In this document: positions 12,306 to 25,400 of the stretch, in pieces
How positions within the stretch are numbered: the first letter of the stretch is position 1
Layout: each line of letters starts with the position of its first letter
Assembly (NCBI GenBank): GCA_028554755.1
Contig: JAPTOF010000003.1
Span: 21,450,501 to 21,514,500, forward strand
Direction: 5' to 3'
Length of the DNA stretch: 64,000 bases
DNA from: Cordia subcordata
Lineage: Eukaryota; Streptophyta; Magnoliopsida; Boraginales; Cordiaceae
Notes under the pieces: model-generated
Databases searched by the model: none
The model's input: only the letters and a program-made list of their open reading frames with translations
Told to the model about the DNA's origin: nothing
Position numbers and translations under genes: made by a program

Positions 12306-13131
12306 GTGAGTCTTGGATTGAGAAATTTGCAGTAAAGATTCAATTTTTTACTGTGTTTCCATCTTGGGTTTTGCTCAATTTTGCATTGTGGATAAGCTTT
12401 GGTTAATTGGGTACTGAATTGTTTTGACTGCTTCCTTGGTTGTGTTAGGCTTAAGGCACATTTGCATATGGGTTTGCTGTAGTGCTTATGTTAGCAGTTT
12501 CCAATCTTTTTGTTGTTTGCAGATGATATTTTCAAGTTTTGTTCACAAAGTTTCAATCTTTTTTACTGGTTCTACTTATTTGGAGCGTGATGAATTAGAA
12601 TAATAGAAACTTAGCAGCTGATATATGCAAAACCCCAATTCCTTATAATGTCAATTGCTTGCTTTTGTGTAATACTTCACCATGTCAAGCGGTTGGAGTA
12701 CCAAGAATCCTTTAAAGACCCAATGATGCTTGTATTTTGGTCTTGTTCGTTGTATTGTTAATGGATGCTGTTATTACAGGTACATTTGTTTTATGTCCTG
12801 GTTTTTGTCAACGGTCTCGTGTCGTCTTCTGGATACAGTATAGTTCATCCCTCCAAACTGTTCTGCTCTTGCCATTTTTCTCCTTGGAGGGGTATGTTTG
12901 GACTTGGATATAGTTGGTGTCACCGTTCATTTTGAACCTTTGCCTTTATCATATTTAGGAACATAGTCTGGCAGATGATGAGTTCGTATGTCAATAATGC
13001 GTCTTAAAATTTTTGACCTATTTGTCTTCTCTTTTATTTGTAGTCCTGTACTCGATGTTTGTTAAGGGAAAAAGCAGTCAAGTGTTTTAAGGTCCATAAA
13101 TTGAATAACTTTTCATGTAGGAAGTTGATAT

Positions 13132-16100
13132 ATGGAGAGGGTTAGATTACATCAGGCTGGGTCCTCGCAGTCAGAGGAATCAGCTTTGGATTTGGAAAGA
13201 AATTACTGCCATCATTTACATCGCACTTTATCAAGTCCACCTCCATTACAAGCCTTTGCTTCAGGTGGTCAGCTCTCTGAGAATAATGCTGCTTACTTCT
13301 CATGGCCTACACCCAGCCGCTTAAATGATGCTGCTGAAGTAAGGGCAAATTACTTTGGGAACCTTCAGAAGGGTGTCTTACCTGAAACTGTGGGGCGGTT
13401 GCCAACAGGCCTGCAGGCCAAGACTTTTCTTGAATTGATGACTATTAGGGCATTTCACAGCAAAAATTTGCGCCGCTTCAGCCTTGGCACAGCAATCGGA
13501 TTCCGAATCAGGCGGGGCATGCTGACAGATGTACCAGCTATACTTGTTTTTGTCGCTAGGAAAGTTCACAGGCAATGGTTGAGCCATGGGCAATGTCTAC
13601 CAGCTGCCCTTGAGGTTTAAAATTATTGTGCTCCCTTCTTTGCTCTTGGTATTCTTGTAATTACAGTGAACATTATTTTACAGCACTTGAAGTCACAGCT
13701 CTGCTAGCTTACCTTTAGCTAATTTCTATATTGTCAAGACTAGTGAGTTTTCCTGTCTTTTTACAAACAAATTTGGGTGTTGAACAGCATTAGTGTTTAC
13801 TGCCTAGGGACCTGGAGGTGTGTGGTGTGATGTCGACGTTGTAGAATTTTCTTACTATGGTGCGCCTGCAGCAACTCCCAAAGAACAGTTATACACAGAG
13901 CTTGTAGATGGCTTGCGGGGAGGTGATCCATGTATTGGTTCTGGTTCCCAGGTAACAACTTCTTCAATGTCTTATTTAATCTTATTCGTTTTCTGCTTTA
14001 TACTGAGTCTGGAGGGAGGACATTTTTTTATTTTCCAAATATGCAGCTGTTTATTTGCCCTAGATGAAAGTATTGTGGTTTCTTGAATATTTGTGGGAGA
14101 GAAAATGCAAAAGGAACCCTTGTGTTATTGGAGTCAAAATAAGAGTTCATGCAACAAAAAGTAGTCTACGGACTCTTATTAAGTGTGGACTACTACATGT
14201 GCTGTAATGCTATTTCTTTACATTTGATTTTATGTCTACTCTTATAACAGTAATTTTTGTGTGTCTTTGTCCACCTTCTAAAATATGTATTATACATTTT
14301 CTTCATCCTCCAAAGTCCAAACACAACCCACTGACTCGAGAGAGAGGGAAAGGAGGAGAAGGGTGCAGGCGATCTTTCTGTACAGAAGAATAAGATAAAT
14401 GTAAGTGATAAGAGCAAGAGCTTGCATGCAGGACTTAGTGTGCACATGCAACTACTGACAGCTCATGTCCAAAGTCAGTTATTGTCATGTAAAGCAAGTT
14501 AGTTGGTGTCAAGCTTTATCATGCAGACATGATTAAAAAAAAAAAAAAGCTTTATCATGCTTTTTGAATGATCCTTAGATAAGTTAGCTCAGACTTCAGA
14601 GTAAGTTATGGAAGTGTACATATCAGTTCTGTAAATATTCTCGAGTGTTAAGTAGTCCCATAATGCAAAAAACAACTATATATGCAAGCGTCATGTATCA
14701 GTTTTAGTTGAAGAAATGAAACTCAGAAAAATGTTTCCAGATATTTTCTCTTTTTTTCTCTCTCTTCTCTCTTTCCTGGCAATAGTATATGATTTCCTAA
14801 GTGGATATACAAGTGATCTCTCTCTACAGAAAAATAATGTAAATGCAGGATATGGTTTCGTTAGTGCATCTATATATGCACTTGGATCCATGAGCTTAGC
14901 TTAAATTCTTGTTAGGGCTAGAGATCTGATTGCTACTTCAAACTCATTGTATAATCAAAAATACTAATTAAATTTGAGTCTTTCTTTTATTAGCAGTGCA
15001 CCTGTAACCTTTTTCAATATTCAGCGAGCGACTTTATCTTTCTAATCAAATGCTGTAACATGACCAATGTTTTATTGTTGCCTAATTCTCGCCTTAGTTT
15101 GACGCTCTGAAAGAGTTCCTTTTGTCCTCAATTGAGACAACCTTGTTTGATCTTTAGTTGCTGACAACTTTGGTACTGATGCAAGTACTGACCTTTGAAG
15201 ATCAATCTGCCATTGGAACAGCAAAGTAGAAACATATAGAACATATGCTGATTTATCTACGGGTCTCCCTTCTCCATGGCCCCCACATCTGGCAGAGGTA
15301 GTTTAAAATACCCTGAAAGAAAGAAGTTTCATGTTACGCACTTTTCAGGAGATCATATTTCCTTTCAAGTTTTTCTTAAGGACTGAAATTTGACATGGAC
15401 ACGTGGCAATATAAAAGTCTTCAAACCCACAGCTGAACAATTGTTTGTTTGATGCATGAGACCCACACAAAATAGCATGAAAATGATAATAAATTTCCAG
15501 AAAAGTTATAAATTATTCTTGTGGTGTGTGCTAAAGTATTACACCATATCTTTGTACTGAGATCCTCGCAGCTTGATTATTCTGTCTTATTAATATCATA
15601 TCTAAAACGTTAGTATGAACAGCACCCGTAACATCTACTGTTGAGTGCTAAAAGGCATGTATTCTCATCCAATGATACCTTTTGATGCTCTTTATTGCCG
15701 TTCTTTTCTTCTCTTTATCCCGTAAGTAAAGTTCATTATTTCCCTTGATTGTGATGTATATTCATGTGTAATAATGAGAATGTACTTTTCACTTGTTGCA
15801 GCAATGCAAGAGAACATGCTATATTCATTTCCTGATGTAAGTGTTATTTAATAAATAAATGCAATCACTGGCCCGTATACTTCAGTGATATTCCTAAACC
15901 CTCGAGCTTAGATGTTTTTCATTTAGAAATAACCAGAAAGAAGATGAAGAAAAGCCTGAGGCCTCACTAAATGAGACCAGCAAAATGAAGTTAATAATCA
16001 TCTTAATAGTTTCGTTGAGAAAAAGAAAAAGAAAAAAAAGGACAATCCTTCTTCTCTTTACTTGGTTGTTTGGTTCTTTTGGAATGAACTGCTACTTCAG

Positions 16101-19100
16101 AAATAAAAGGAAAAGAAAAAGAAAAGGACTATCAGTTCTCCATTGTTAGATTCACCAAGCCAATGTCGACTGCATACGCCATACAGGAATAATAAAGATT
16201 TTTCTGCTTATGAGTGGAATTTCCCATTCTATTAGTTACATATCAAAGATTTAACCAGTTCAAAGGCATGTGTTCTATGGTAATGCATATCTTATAGAGA
16301 GGAATTATTAAATCAGAAGAACTGCCTAAGAAGTTGTGACAAGTTATTTCATTTATTTTCACTCCGCTGCATGAAATGCCCAATCGATTACTTGTCATCA
16401 CACACACTATAATTGATTATGCACTTGAGTTAGACAATGAATATATTTTTCATTGTCGTTCTATTTGTATAGGCAAAGAAAAGTAGCTACTTCATCTGTT
16501 TCTACCTGTTCTTTTAGGTGTTGACTAAGTCCTAAAGGTATCTTGTCTCGCTACATAAATATTCTGTCTCAACTCAGTTATATGGAAAGTCATGGAGATT
16601 ATTCACTTGTGCCATTTAAGGGACATGGACTGTTCTCCCTACTATGAGGAACTGGTCTGTAATCTTATGCACTGCAGCTGGTTATTTGGACTACTGACCT
16701 CTGCTGCTTTGGGCTTGCAAGTCAGAAACATTTGTTTGATCATGTACATGTAAATGAGACAAATAAAATGCAGAGAATGAGTTGGTTTCATAAATTTACA
16801 GCTGTTTATAACTCTTAACTAATAAGTTGAGTAATTAAACTTTTCAATTTACTTGACTATCAATTAGTTCACAAACTTGGGCTCCTGAACTCGACTTATT
16901 GAACCAAAAAGCATATTTTTAATCCACTTTTATGCCCTTTCTCAATATTTGGACCATCAGAACTTGGACGCTCACTTCATTTCTCCATACTGTTTCTATT
17001 GTTATCTTGGAATTTGATTGCCTACTTATTTGCTCTTCCTTATGCATTTTCAGGTTGCAAGCCAAGAGACTTATGGAACTCTGGGTGCTATTGTGAAAAG
17101 CCGGACTGGGAACCAGCAGATCGGCTTTCTTACTAATCGGCATGTGGCGGTTGATTTGGATTATCCGAGCCAGAAAATGTTCCATCCATTGCCACCAAGC
17201 CTTGGGCCTGGCGTTTATTTGGGTGCTGTGGAAAGGGCAACGTCATTTATAACTGATGATCTCTGGTATGGCATCTTTGCAGGAACAAACCCAGGTAATG
17301 TGATTTCTAAATTCGAGTTTTTTTGGGTGTATCATCCACTTTGTGCTTATTTCTAGTTGCTGATAAGATGTACAGATTCTTCTTCAATTTTATTTATTAT
17401 TTTTTGTTTATGTATGATTGTTATAGCTTCTGCTTGTCATATTTTTCCGCATAGAGGAATTAGTCAATTAACCAACATGCATCAACTTAACAATGATCTT
17501 TTTTGAGATCATCGATAATGTTTCATCACATTGAGTGAACAATGTCAAGAAATTAAACATGATTTTAGATCATGTAGTTCATGACAACCTAGGAATCCAA
17601 GCGCCAAGTGAAAGCTAGTGACTACACAAGAAATCTGATATATGATCCATCAATAGGTTTACATGCTAATACTCTTAGCTGGATTCATACTTAAAAAGGG
17701 AAGGAATTGTCATTGAATCTATTTTCCCACATGTTAGTAACTATAAGAGGAACCTGGTTGTCCACGAATGGTGGACAGGTGGAGAGTGATACTTGATTCC
17801 TGAAAATATATAATCTTACCTGCTCTGCGCACCATGTACGTCAAAAAGTTGATGCATGTTTCTTTTCTCTGCTCTCCACATTAATGGCGTGAAAACACTT
17901 AATATATGCTTTAAACCTTTCTTGTTAAATATGTGCATGGTATCTTCCTTTGTATGAATTAGATGGGTAGTATTGGACAGGTTTACCAATAAAAGAATTG
18001 TACCAATTTTCTGTTTGTACTAATAGATTTTTCATTTGGTTCTGGCTGATGTAATTTCCATTACTATACTGTGATTTGGCAGAAACATTCGTGCGAGCTG
18101 ATGGTGCCTTTATCCCTTTTGCTGAAGATTTTGACATGTCCAGGGTAACTACATCTGTAAGAGGCATTGGTGAGATTGATGATGTCAACATTATAGATCT
18201 GCAGTCTCCCATCAATAGTCTCATTGGGAAACAAGTTGTGAAAGTTGGAAGGAGTTCTGGCTCGACTACTGGGACCATAATGGCCTATGCCCTTGAGTAC
18301 AATGACGAGAAAGGAATTTGTTTTTTTACTGATTTTCTTGTTGTTGGTGAGAATCAACAGACTTTCGACCTTGAAGGAGACAGTGGAAGCCTCATTCTCC
18401 TGACAGGCCATAATGGAGAAAAACCACGACCAGTTGGAATCATTTGGGGTGGGACAGCTAATCGGGGAAGGTTGAAACTAAAAGTCGGCCAACCTCCTGA
18501 GAATTGGACAAGTGGAGTTGATTTAGGTCGCCTTCTTGACCTTCTTGAACTTGATCTCATCACATCCAACGAGGGGCTACAAGGTTTGTAGTTCTTAGTG
18601 GTTAATTGTCCTTATGCACTATGGTGCGATAGTTGCCTCCTCTGCAGTAACTGTACATTTGTATATGTGTCATATGCTGATGATCTTTTCTAGAGCAAAG
18701 AGTATAATGAAGAATGATTTGTTCTCTTAAGCTGAAACTATTATGCTGGTCATGAAAAACAAAATGATATCTTAAGAATTATACTTGAGCATTAGATTTT
18801 GACAAATACTGTGGACATTTAGTTTAAGAAAATCAGGGAATGCCAGAGAAAAAAGAAACAGGACAAAATTTGGTGGGCAGGTGGTGTGGAAAAAATGTGT
18901 TATGTATTGTCTAACCATGTCGCAGAATGGTACCTCAAGTTTTCTAGTAAATATGACAGATTTCTCATTAAGTCCAAATTTTCTGCATACATTGTTCAAT
19001 AGATAACATATATCATGGATACTCTGCAAAACACCTGGTCTTTCCAGAATGATTTGAGAGACCACAACCTTGGCATTTTCTTGCTGCTTGTCTGCAACTA

Positions 19101-19743
19101 TACGCATGCCATAACTTTAAGCTTCTGTCACTTTAAGTAGACAAATTAAGTTGGTTTCAACAAGGCTAGTGTAGAACATAGTAGAGATCAGGCCAGTTCC
19201 TGACCTCTTGGATAAAATGATTCACTTCTTTCATTTTTCTTTCAGTGCTTATTTTCTTTTACATCTTTCTCTAACTAGTCTTTCCTTTGTTTTTCTACCT
19301 ATTTACAATTAGCCGCACTTCATGGGCAGAGAAATGCATCAGCAGGGGGAATTGATTCCACTGTAGGAGAGTCATCTCCCACTGAGAGACTGACTTTAAA
19401 AGAGAAAGTCTATGAGAACTTGAAGCCACTTGACTTAAACAACCAACAGCTTCCTACTAATGGTGACTCTTATCAATTACTAGACCGACCATTTGGACCT
19501 GATGAGTTTCGTATTGAAGGTGGTATTGACACAGCTCCAAGTGTAGAACACCAGTTCATCCCAAGTTCTGCAGGCAGATCACCATTGTGTCAGAATAATC
19601 AAGGTGAAACAGGACTAGGAAATCTCTCAGTGTTGAGTGATGGTCCTGATGAAGAGATTTCTGTTTCTCTACAATTAGGTGAACCAAACCCGAAGAGAAG
19701 AAAGCGTTCCAAGTCACCGCTAGGCATTGGAAGCTCAGAATAA
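13132..19743 (+). CDS. NARROW LEAF 1-like trypsin-type serine protease
   Basis: Five coding exons: 13132-13614, 13808-13951, 17054-17294, 18083-18583 and 19313-19743; all introns GT-AG, and the frames join to 599 aa. The N-terminal 200 residues contain the family segment TFLELMTIRAFHSKNLRRFS and FRIRRGMLTDVPAILVFVAR. The trypsin-like domain follows: His239 in LTNRHVAVD, Asp296 in RADGAFIPF and Ser390 in LEGDSGSL. These sit five or six residues beyond the triad I recall for rice NAL1 (H233, D291, S385), so the protein is probably active. The C-terminal tail has a basic nuclear-localisation-like PKRRKR (583-588) just after an EAR-like SLQLG (575-579). In rice NAL1 controls leaf width, vein number and auxin-related growth; the role here is inferred by family. 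The start is the first ATG after the UTR acceptor. Intron 2 is 3.1 kb. Confidence 0.93.
13952..17053 (+). other. Intron 2 of the NAL1-like gene
   Basis: A 3.1-kb intron with GT (13952) and AG (17052-17053) ends. It contains scattered short open frames, A-rich runs (14534-14548, 16020-16041) and no domain that I recognise on either strand. Confidence 0.75.
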
Positions 19744-20160
19744 ATATTGCCTTTTTTCACTTATTGGATTATCTTTTGGTCATGGATAAACGTGGGGGTC
19801 GCTGGATGCTGGGGATCTCCAAATTCTTAGCTGTAAGTATCCCAAAATGCTGCAAAGAGAAAACCTCCCTCTTTGAAATGATCTTATTCTTTTTGCAATG
19901 TAGTTTTTGCAGCTCGAAGTATAACTTATATAGGTAGTAGATATACAAATGTGAGAAATGCTTGTAAGAAACCTTAATCGGTTCAGTCAAGTGTACCATT
20001 TTGGTTTTGCATTCGGAACTGGGCTACCAAGATTGGCAGCTTAAGTTGGTTGTCTGATTGGAGAAGACAATCACAGAAACTACAATTGTAAAGAAAAATT
20101 GTAGTATGTGATGTTGTAACGACATTAAGGCAAGAAAAATAAAATAAAAGTTATTAATTT
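19744..20160 (+). other. 3' UTR and end of the NAL1-like transcript
   Basis: Sequence after the TAA stop. A cluster of AATAAA-type signals near 20137-20150 is the best polyadenylation candidate. Confidence 0.4.
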
Positions 20161-20167
20161 ATCGTAT

Positions 20168-20275
20168 GATTCTTTTTCTTTTTAACTCTCCAACCCCTGA
20201 TCCTCAGGGAATTCGAACCTAGATTACATTCTGGGTGTAGAGCAACCTCGACCATTTGAACTATTATTCAATCCT
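20168..20275 (-). repeat. tRNA-derived SINE-like element, family 2 copy a
   Basis: On the minus strand an A-box-like AGTTCAAATGG (20251-20261) is followed by a B box GGTTCGAATTCC (20208-20219) and, downstream, an A-rich tail that reads as T-rich 20171-20183 on plus. The CCAACCCCTG block links it to the copy at 42446-42580. Confidence 0.5.
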
Positions 20276-22413
20276 TAATTTTATAGTATGATTGACCGAC
20301 AAGTGTTTGGAGAAATGTACTCTCTCTCTCTAGCATATGCATGTCTTTGATCTGAGCATGATTCAGGGCATTCCATTACAGTTGATCTGGTACTGTTTCT
20401 ATTTTGCACCTGTTAATGGCCCTGACCTGTCTTTTCACCTGCTCTTTTTTAGTTAACAAACTAACAGCTATGTGGCAAAACTGTTTCTTAGAATTATATA
20501 CCAAATGATCACGTTTGTAAAGTAATGAGGAAAGTAACCATGTTATAGAATCGTGTTTGAATGATTTTGAAGCTGCCACATTAGACACAAGGAAAATACT
20601 TGTTGATATGGTGATATCAAACCATAGTAAAATCGTGATTTAGATTTACAATTTTAGTTAAAAAAAATTTAAAAAGGTATAATCGTGACTTTGAAGACAC
20701 TATTCCAAAAAATAAAATCAGTGAAATTAAGAGTTGAAGGCTTGACTTTAAAAATCGTGCATTAACCCTCGATTTTTATGCAGCACAAGTTTGTCACGTC
20801 AACCTTTTGATTCACCCTGAAGTCATGGCTTGAAAACACAACTTTAAAAAGATTGACTATTTTACTCCTTTTTTTTTTGGTTAAAATATTGTCATTTTAA
20901 TAAATAATCTATAAAAAGAAATCATTTTAATCATTATCTGCAAAACTAATTGTTGGCATACTGGTGATTGCACACGACTCCACATAGAGCTGGACCCGTC
21001 CGGTAGTTGGATGGAAGAAGTCCAGCACATATACAACCTCGTCCAGTATCACTCATGACATTATCATCAAATTAAGGTAGATTCTCTAGAGTTAACAAAT
21101 CATTTAAATCAAGCTTCAGTTAGATTCTCAACAACTGGATGATAAATTAAAATTCATGAAGAAACTATTGTTGACATAAAATAATTCATTCGCTGATTCT
21201 TCTTTCACCTTCATGTGCAGTAGAATCGTGACACTATTATTTATATATCTCAATCAATTAATCGTCAATCATTGATCGTTAATCAATCCACATATTAAAA
21301 TCAAGGGAGTAATACTAGAGGTTGACAAATTATTCTTTAAGAATATACCACAACTTGACACATTAAATTTTTTGAAGAGCTAGTGTAGCTGACACATTTT
21401 GTGTAAGTATAGAAAAATTGTTCACACTTCACTAAGAATTTTAAAAAACACATCAGATTTTTTTTCCACAGAAAATGCAACGAAAAAGAAAAAGGGGGGG
21501 GGGGGGTAAGAAGCACGTGGTGAAGCAATTCAAATAAAATCAATTCCTTTTTAAGATAGTAAATGTTGATAAATTTTGTTGCATGATGCATAACATGAAA
21601 TTATAGCATTATACATACAAATAAATTTTATACATGTATATTATTTTTAGAAGAAGAAAATTTTTTTCAATCCTCTTAATAATAATGTATGAATCAAAAT
21701 TGATGTATGACAAGCATTGGAATGTATATCCAACATTTTTTCAATACTTTAATAATAATCCTTGAATTAGTTGTAACTTGTGATATAACAGGCCAAAATG
21801 TTTAACTCTAACGTGATAGGTGAAATTTACAATTCTACAAAATTCAAATCCCCAATATCTTAATGGGATAATGATGTTCTTTTAAAATATATAATAAGAT
21901 ATCCTTTCTACTGTTTCCCTCTATCAACAAAGAAGAATAAAACTAATGCGAAAATCATCCCAAGGTAACTATGAAAGTAATAATTGAACTAAAATCTTTT
22001 TTTATGGGGTATTAGTAAGAATTCTTTAATGGCATTTCGCGGTGTGGAGCAAAACAACAAAAGATTATTTAAGTCAAATATGCTTATCAGTTTCCAATTC
22101 TATATATATCCCCAGCAAAATACAAAAGAATATTTTAAATCAAATATGTTTATTAATTTCCAATTCTATATATATCCCCAGCACAAATTGAATTTACAAA
22201 CAATAAAATTAGCCTAATACCATTCTATAATTTCAAACAAGATAATTCATTTTAAAATACGAATCCTTACATAATTCATTTACAAATCAAATGAACTCCA
22301 TACAAGCAGTGCTTCCAAACACTATATACAAGTAGCTTTTCTATACAGAAGTTATTGCCACGGAATACAACAAATACAGTAACTTAAAATAGATGCATTC
22401 CAGGACAGCCACT
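20276..22413. other. Intergenic region between NAL1-like and LCAT4 3' ends
   Basis: About 2.1 kb with no gene that I can support. It includes a run of about 12 G near 21495-21506 and a 66-bp tandem repeat near 22062-22195. The two flanking genes converge on this region, so it should hold the 3' UTR of LCAT4 at its right end. Confidence 0.55.
22062..22192. repeat. 66-bp tandem duplication with TATATATATCCCCAGC
   Basis: Two diverged units of period 66 each contain TTTCCAATTCTATATATATC followed by CCCAGC (ends near 22115 and 22181). A short plus-strand open frame over it is a by-product of the repeat. Confidence 0.75.
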
Positions 22414-25400
22414 TCATGCATTTATTAAGACTTGCAGAGCATTAAGCTCATCTCTCATACAACTATCTTGTCCTGCGTGTGAGATAGCAATGGATTCCAC
22501 CAAGGGCTTATTATTTGTCATGTTATCTTGATCTTCTGCCTCATCTGCAACGATTTCCCATTCCTCTTTAAGCATTGTTACCTGTACTGTTTTCTCTCGG
22601 CGTCTTTCAATGCCAAACGATGTAGGTAGGATGACATAATCATTGATTGGATTGTAGAAAGGATCGCGGTCTGCTCTCAGCCAGTGCTTGAGTATTCTAA
22701 ACACACGACGGTCACAAAGGATCCCCCGGTGGTCTCCAGAAACACCAACTCTTGCTACCGCGTTCAGCCCATCCGCCTGAAACAGATGTTTTGGGAAGAG
22801 AATAATGCCTTTGCTAACTCGGACTCAATGTTGAATCCAAAAGTAAGAAACTTCATAAAGTGTATGTATGACAACACGTAATCAGCAACCACTCCCAAGA
22901 GACAGAAATATTTGTGGGGGGGGAAGGAAAAACCTTGATTTACGTATAGACCACCAACTAACTCTTTTTCAGATCGCCAACATTCTTATAAGGACATTAA
23001 TACGTTCTTCCAATCACTATAGTACAGACTGAAGCCAACACCAAAAATCAAGCCAAATCAGAGTCTCCTCAACTTCTGATTTCAACTTATTCTACTCACT
23101 TATCCATTTTCCAAACTACTAAATCGGATTAATATTATGGGTTAAGCCCATTCAGCAATTCAGGCAAAGGTGAAAAAATAAATCAATGCATAACTAGGAG
23201 AACTCTATATTTGCTAACAAGCCATCTCATGCAAAAGATAGAAATTTAGAGTGGCGAACAAAAGAGGGAACTTGAGTTCATGAAGGATTTTTAGTCATAA
23301 TATACACAATGGGTTATCCAGTTATACCAATGTCCTGCAGGAAAATTCATGTTAGCATACCTTTGCAGACTCAACTGGAACTGTTCCATCGCCATCAACA
23401 TAAATGTACTTAGCCTGGAGATATGAAAATAGAGCATCTTACTGAGAGAAGAACGAGCACGAATTCATATATAAAAGACACATTATGAAGTCTAGGAAGT
23501 GTAACAAACACTAGTAATTCAGAAGATGAAGAAAAAGGAGGAAGATGGGGAGGGGACTGGGAACCCACAAGATATGTTGCAATACAGCTTTTACCTCGAA
23601 AAAGGGCAGTTGTTTTAGATCAGACACCGGTGAATCCTCACTTCCATAACTGCAGGCAGTAACTGGATGTAAGTCCTTCACAAAATAATGTCTAATTGTC
23701 TACTAGGTTCTACTGACATGAAACATGCAGCATTAGTTTTAAATCAAATCAGTTGAAGGCCAGTACCAAAGACTATGAGGTGTCTCATTGCTTGTGCCAT
23801 AAATATTGTAGAATTTAACCATATCTGGAACCTTGGCACGGCTCAAAACTTTTTGTGTCTCATTAGCCCATTTCAAAATTTCTACATTAAGTGGTGCAGG
23901 AATCTCCACACCATCATAATTTACCTGCGAAGAAACCACAGACATGTTGATCTTCAACAAAATAGTGCAATCACAAGTTATGCATCAAGTATGAAACCAT
24001 TCTACTTTCTGGTCGTGTAAGTAAAATAACAAGAAAACAGATCAAGAAACATTTCAAAGATGGTATTAAAAATTAGTTGACCTTCAATTTCACAAGAGTT
24101 CATGCTATGGCCTCCAATATACAGGAGTTGCATTTGGAATACAAAACGGAGTTTGCAACCCGTGCCCTTTGGTAACACTTACTTTAATTATTGCGTTAAT
24201 AGTGAACCAAAATTTGTTGGGCTCTCTTTCTCTCTTTATAATCCGTTTGACACTAAAAGTTGTTGCTTACTTTGTTGATGGCAAGAGCTTCCTTTAAGAT
24301 TGGCACGGCTTCTGAGGGAGAATATGACTCCAACGTCATGGTAGAATTTCCATCACTGTCATACTTGTCCCTCCATATTTCTAAAAGTGGAACATGTTGC
24401 CAATCAAAATAGCGACAAGCCATCAGTTCGTAAACTGATGGACATTCAATCAGCTGCAAATCACAGAATTTCAATAATTCATCGTTGGGAAACAAGAGTT
24501 GAAATTTGAACAGGACAGAACCAGGGAGCCAAAGTTTCTGGTTTTCTGAGAGAACCGAGAATTACTAACAATCCAAATATAGCGGGAAGCAAATTTTAAG
24601 TATAAACACTAAGAACCACACAGTGGTGGCAAAACCCAGTAAACAATAGACGAGGACCCATACTGCCTATGAGGAGAATTAAATGTGCGACGTCAGTCTC
24701 AATGCCTCAGCTTTGACATTGAGATTCTAGGCTACGGATTGTTGGCAACAAAGCACAATTTAAACCCTGCAACATTCAAAAAACAAGGCTGGCATGACAC
24801 AGAAACGAACTTTAAGCTGACAGCGATACATTCACATCAGATAATATATGAACTTTAATCTGGCATAAAGAAAATTCAAGTGGCAATTGTGAAGTTCAAA
24901 AAGATGTTCACCATATTAATACTAATTTGTGCTGAAACTTTGACTTCTCATAAAAGTAAAGCAATGCCTGACTCAAGTAAATTCAGAAACTAGAATTACT
25001 GGCCAGCAAAAACATCCAGGACAGATGTCAACTCACTCAATATACATTCTTGCCCAACACATTCAAGAACCGTGTAAGATCTTTTGAAAAGAATATACAC
25101 AGAAATGACCTTCATGATGGCGAACATCAGATAGTCTATCCACTATCAGCAGTAAGTAGAATGGTGATGGCAATGAGTTCAAGAAAACAGTCAGTGAAGA
25201 AGATCTTGAAGAAGACAGTTAGAAAATTCATACCAACTGGTGCATGCTCCACTTTGAGACGAAAAAGTTCTGTTTCCACCCATCCACAAATGACGTCCCA
25301 TTCAAGAAAGCAGAAGTAATATATCCAGGGGCCCCTGTTAAAACCACAGTAACTATTACTGCCCACATTGTTCTAACTCACGAGATATAAAGTTGAACCA

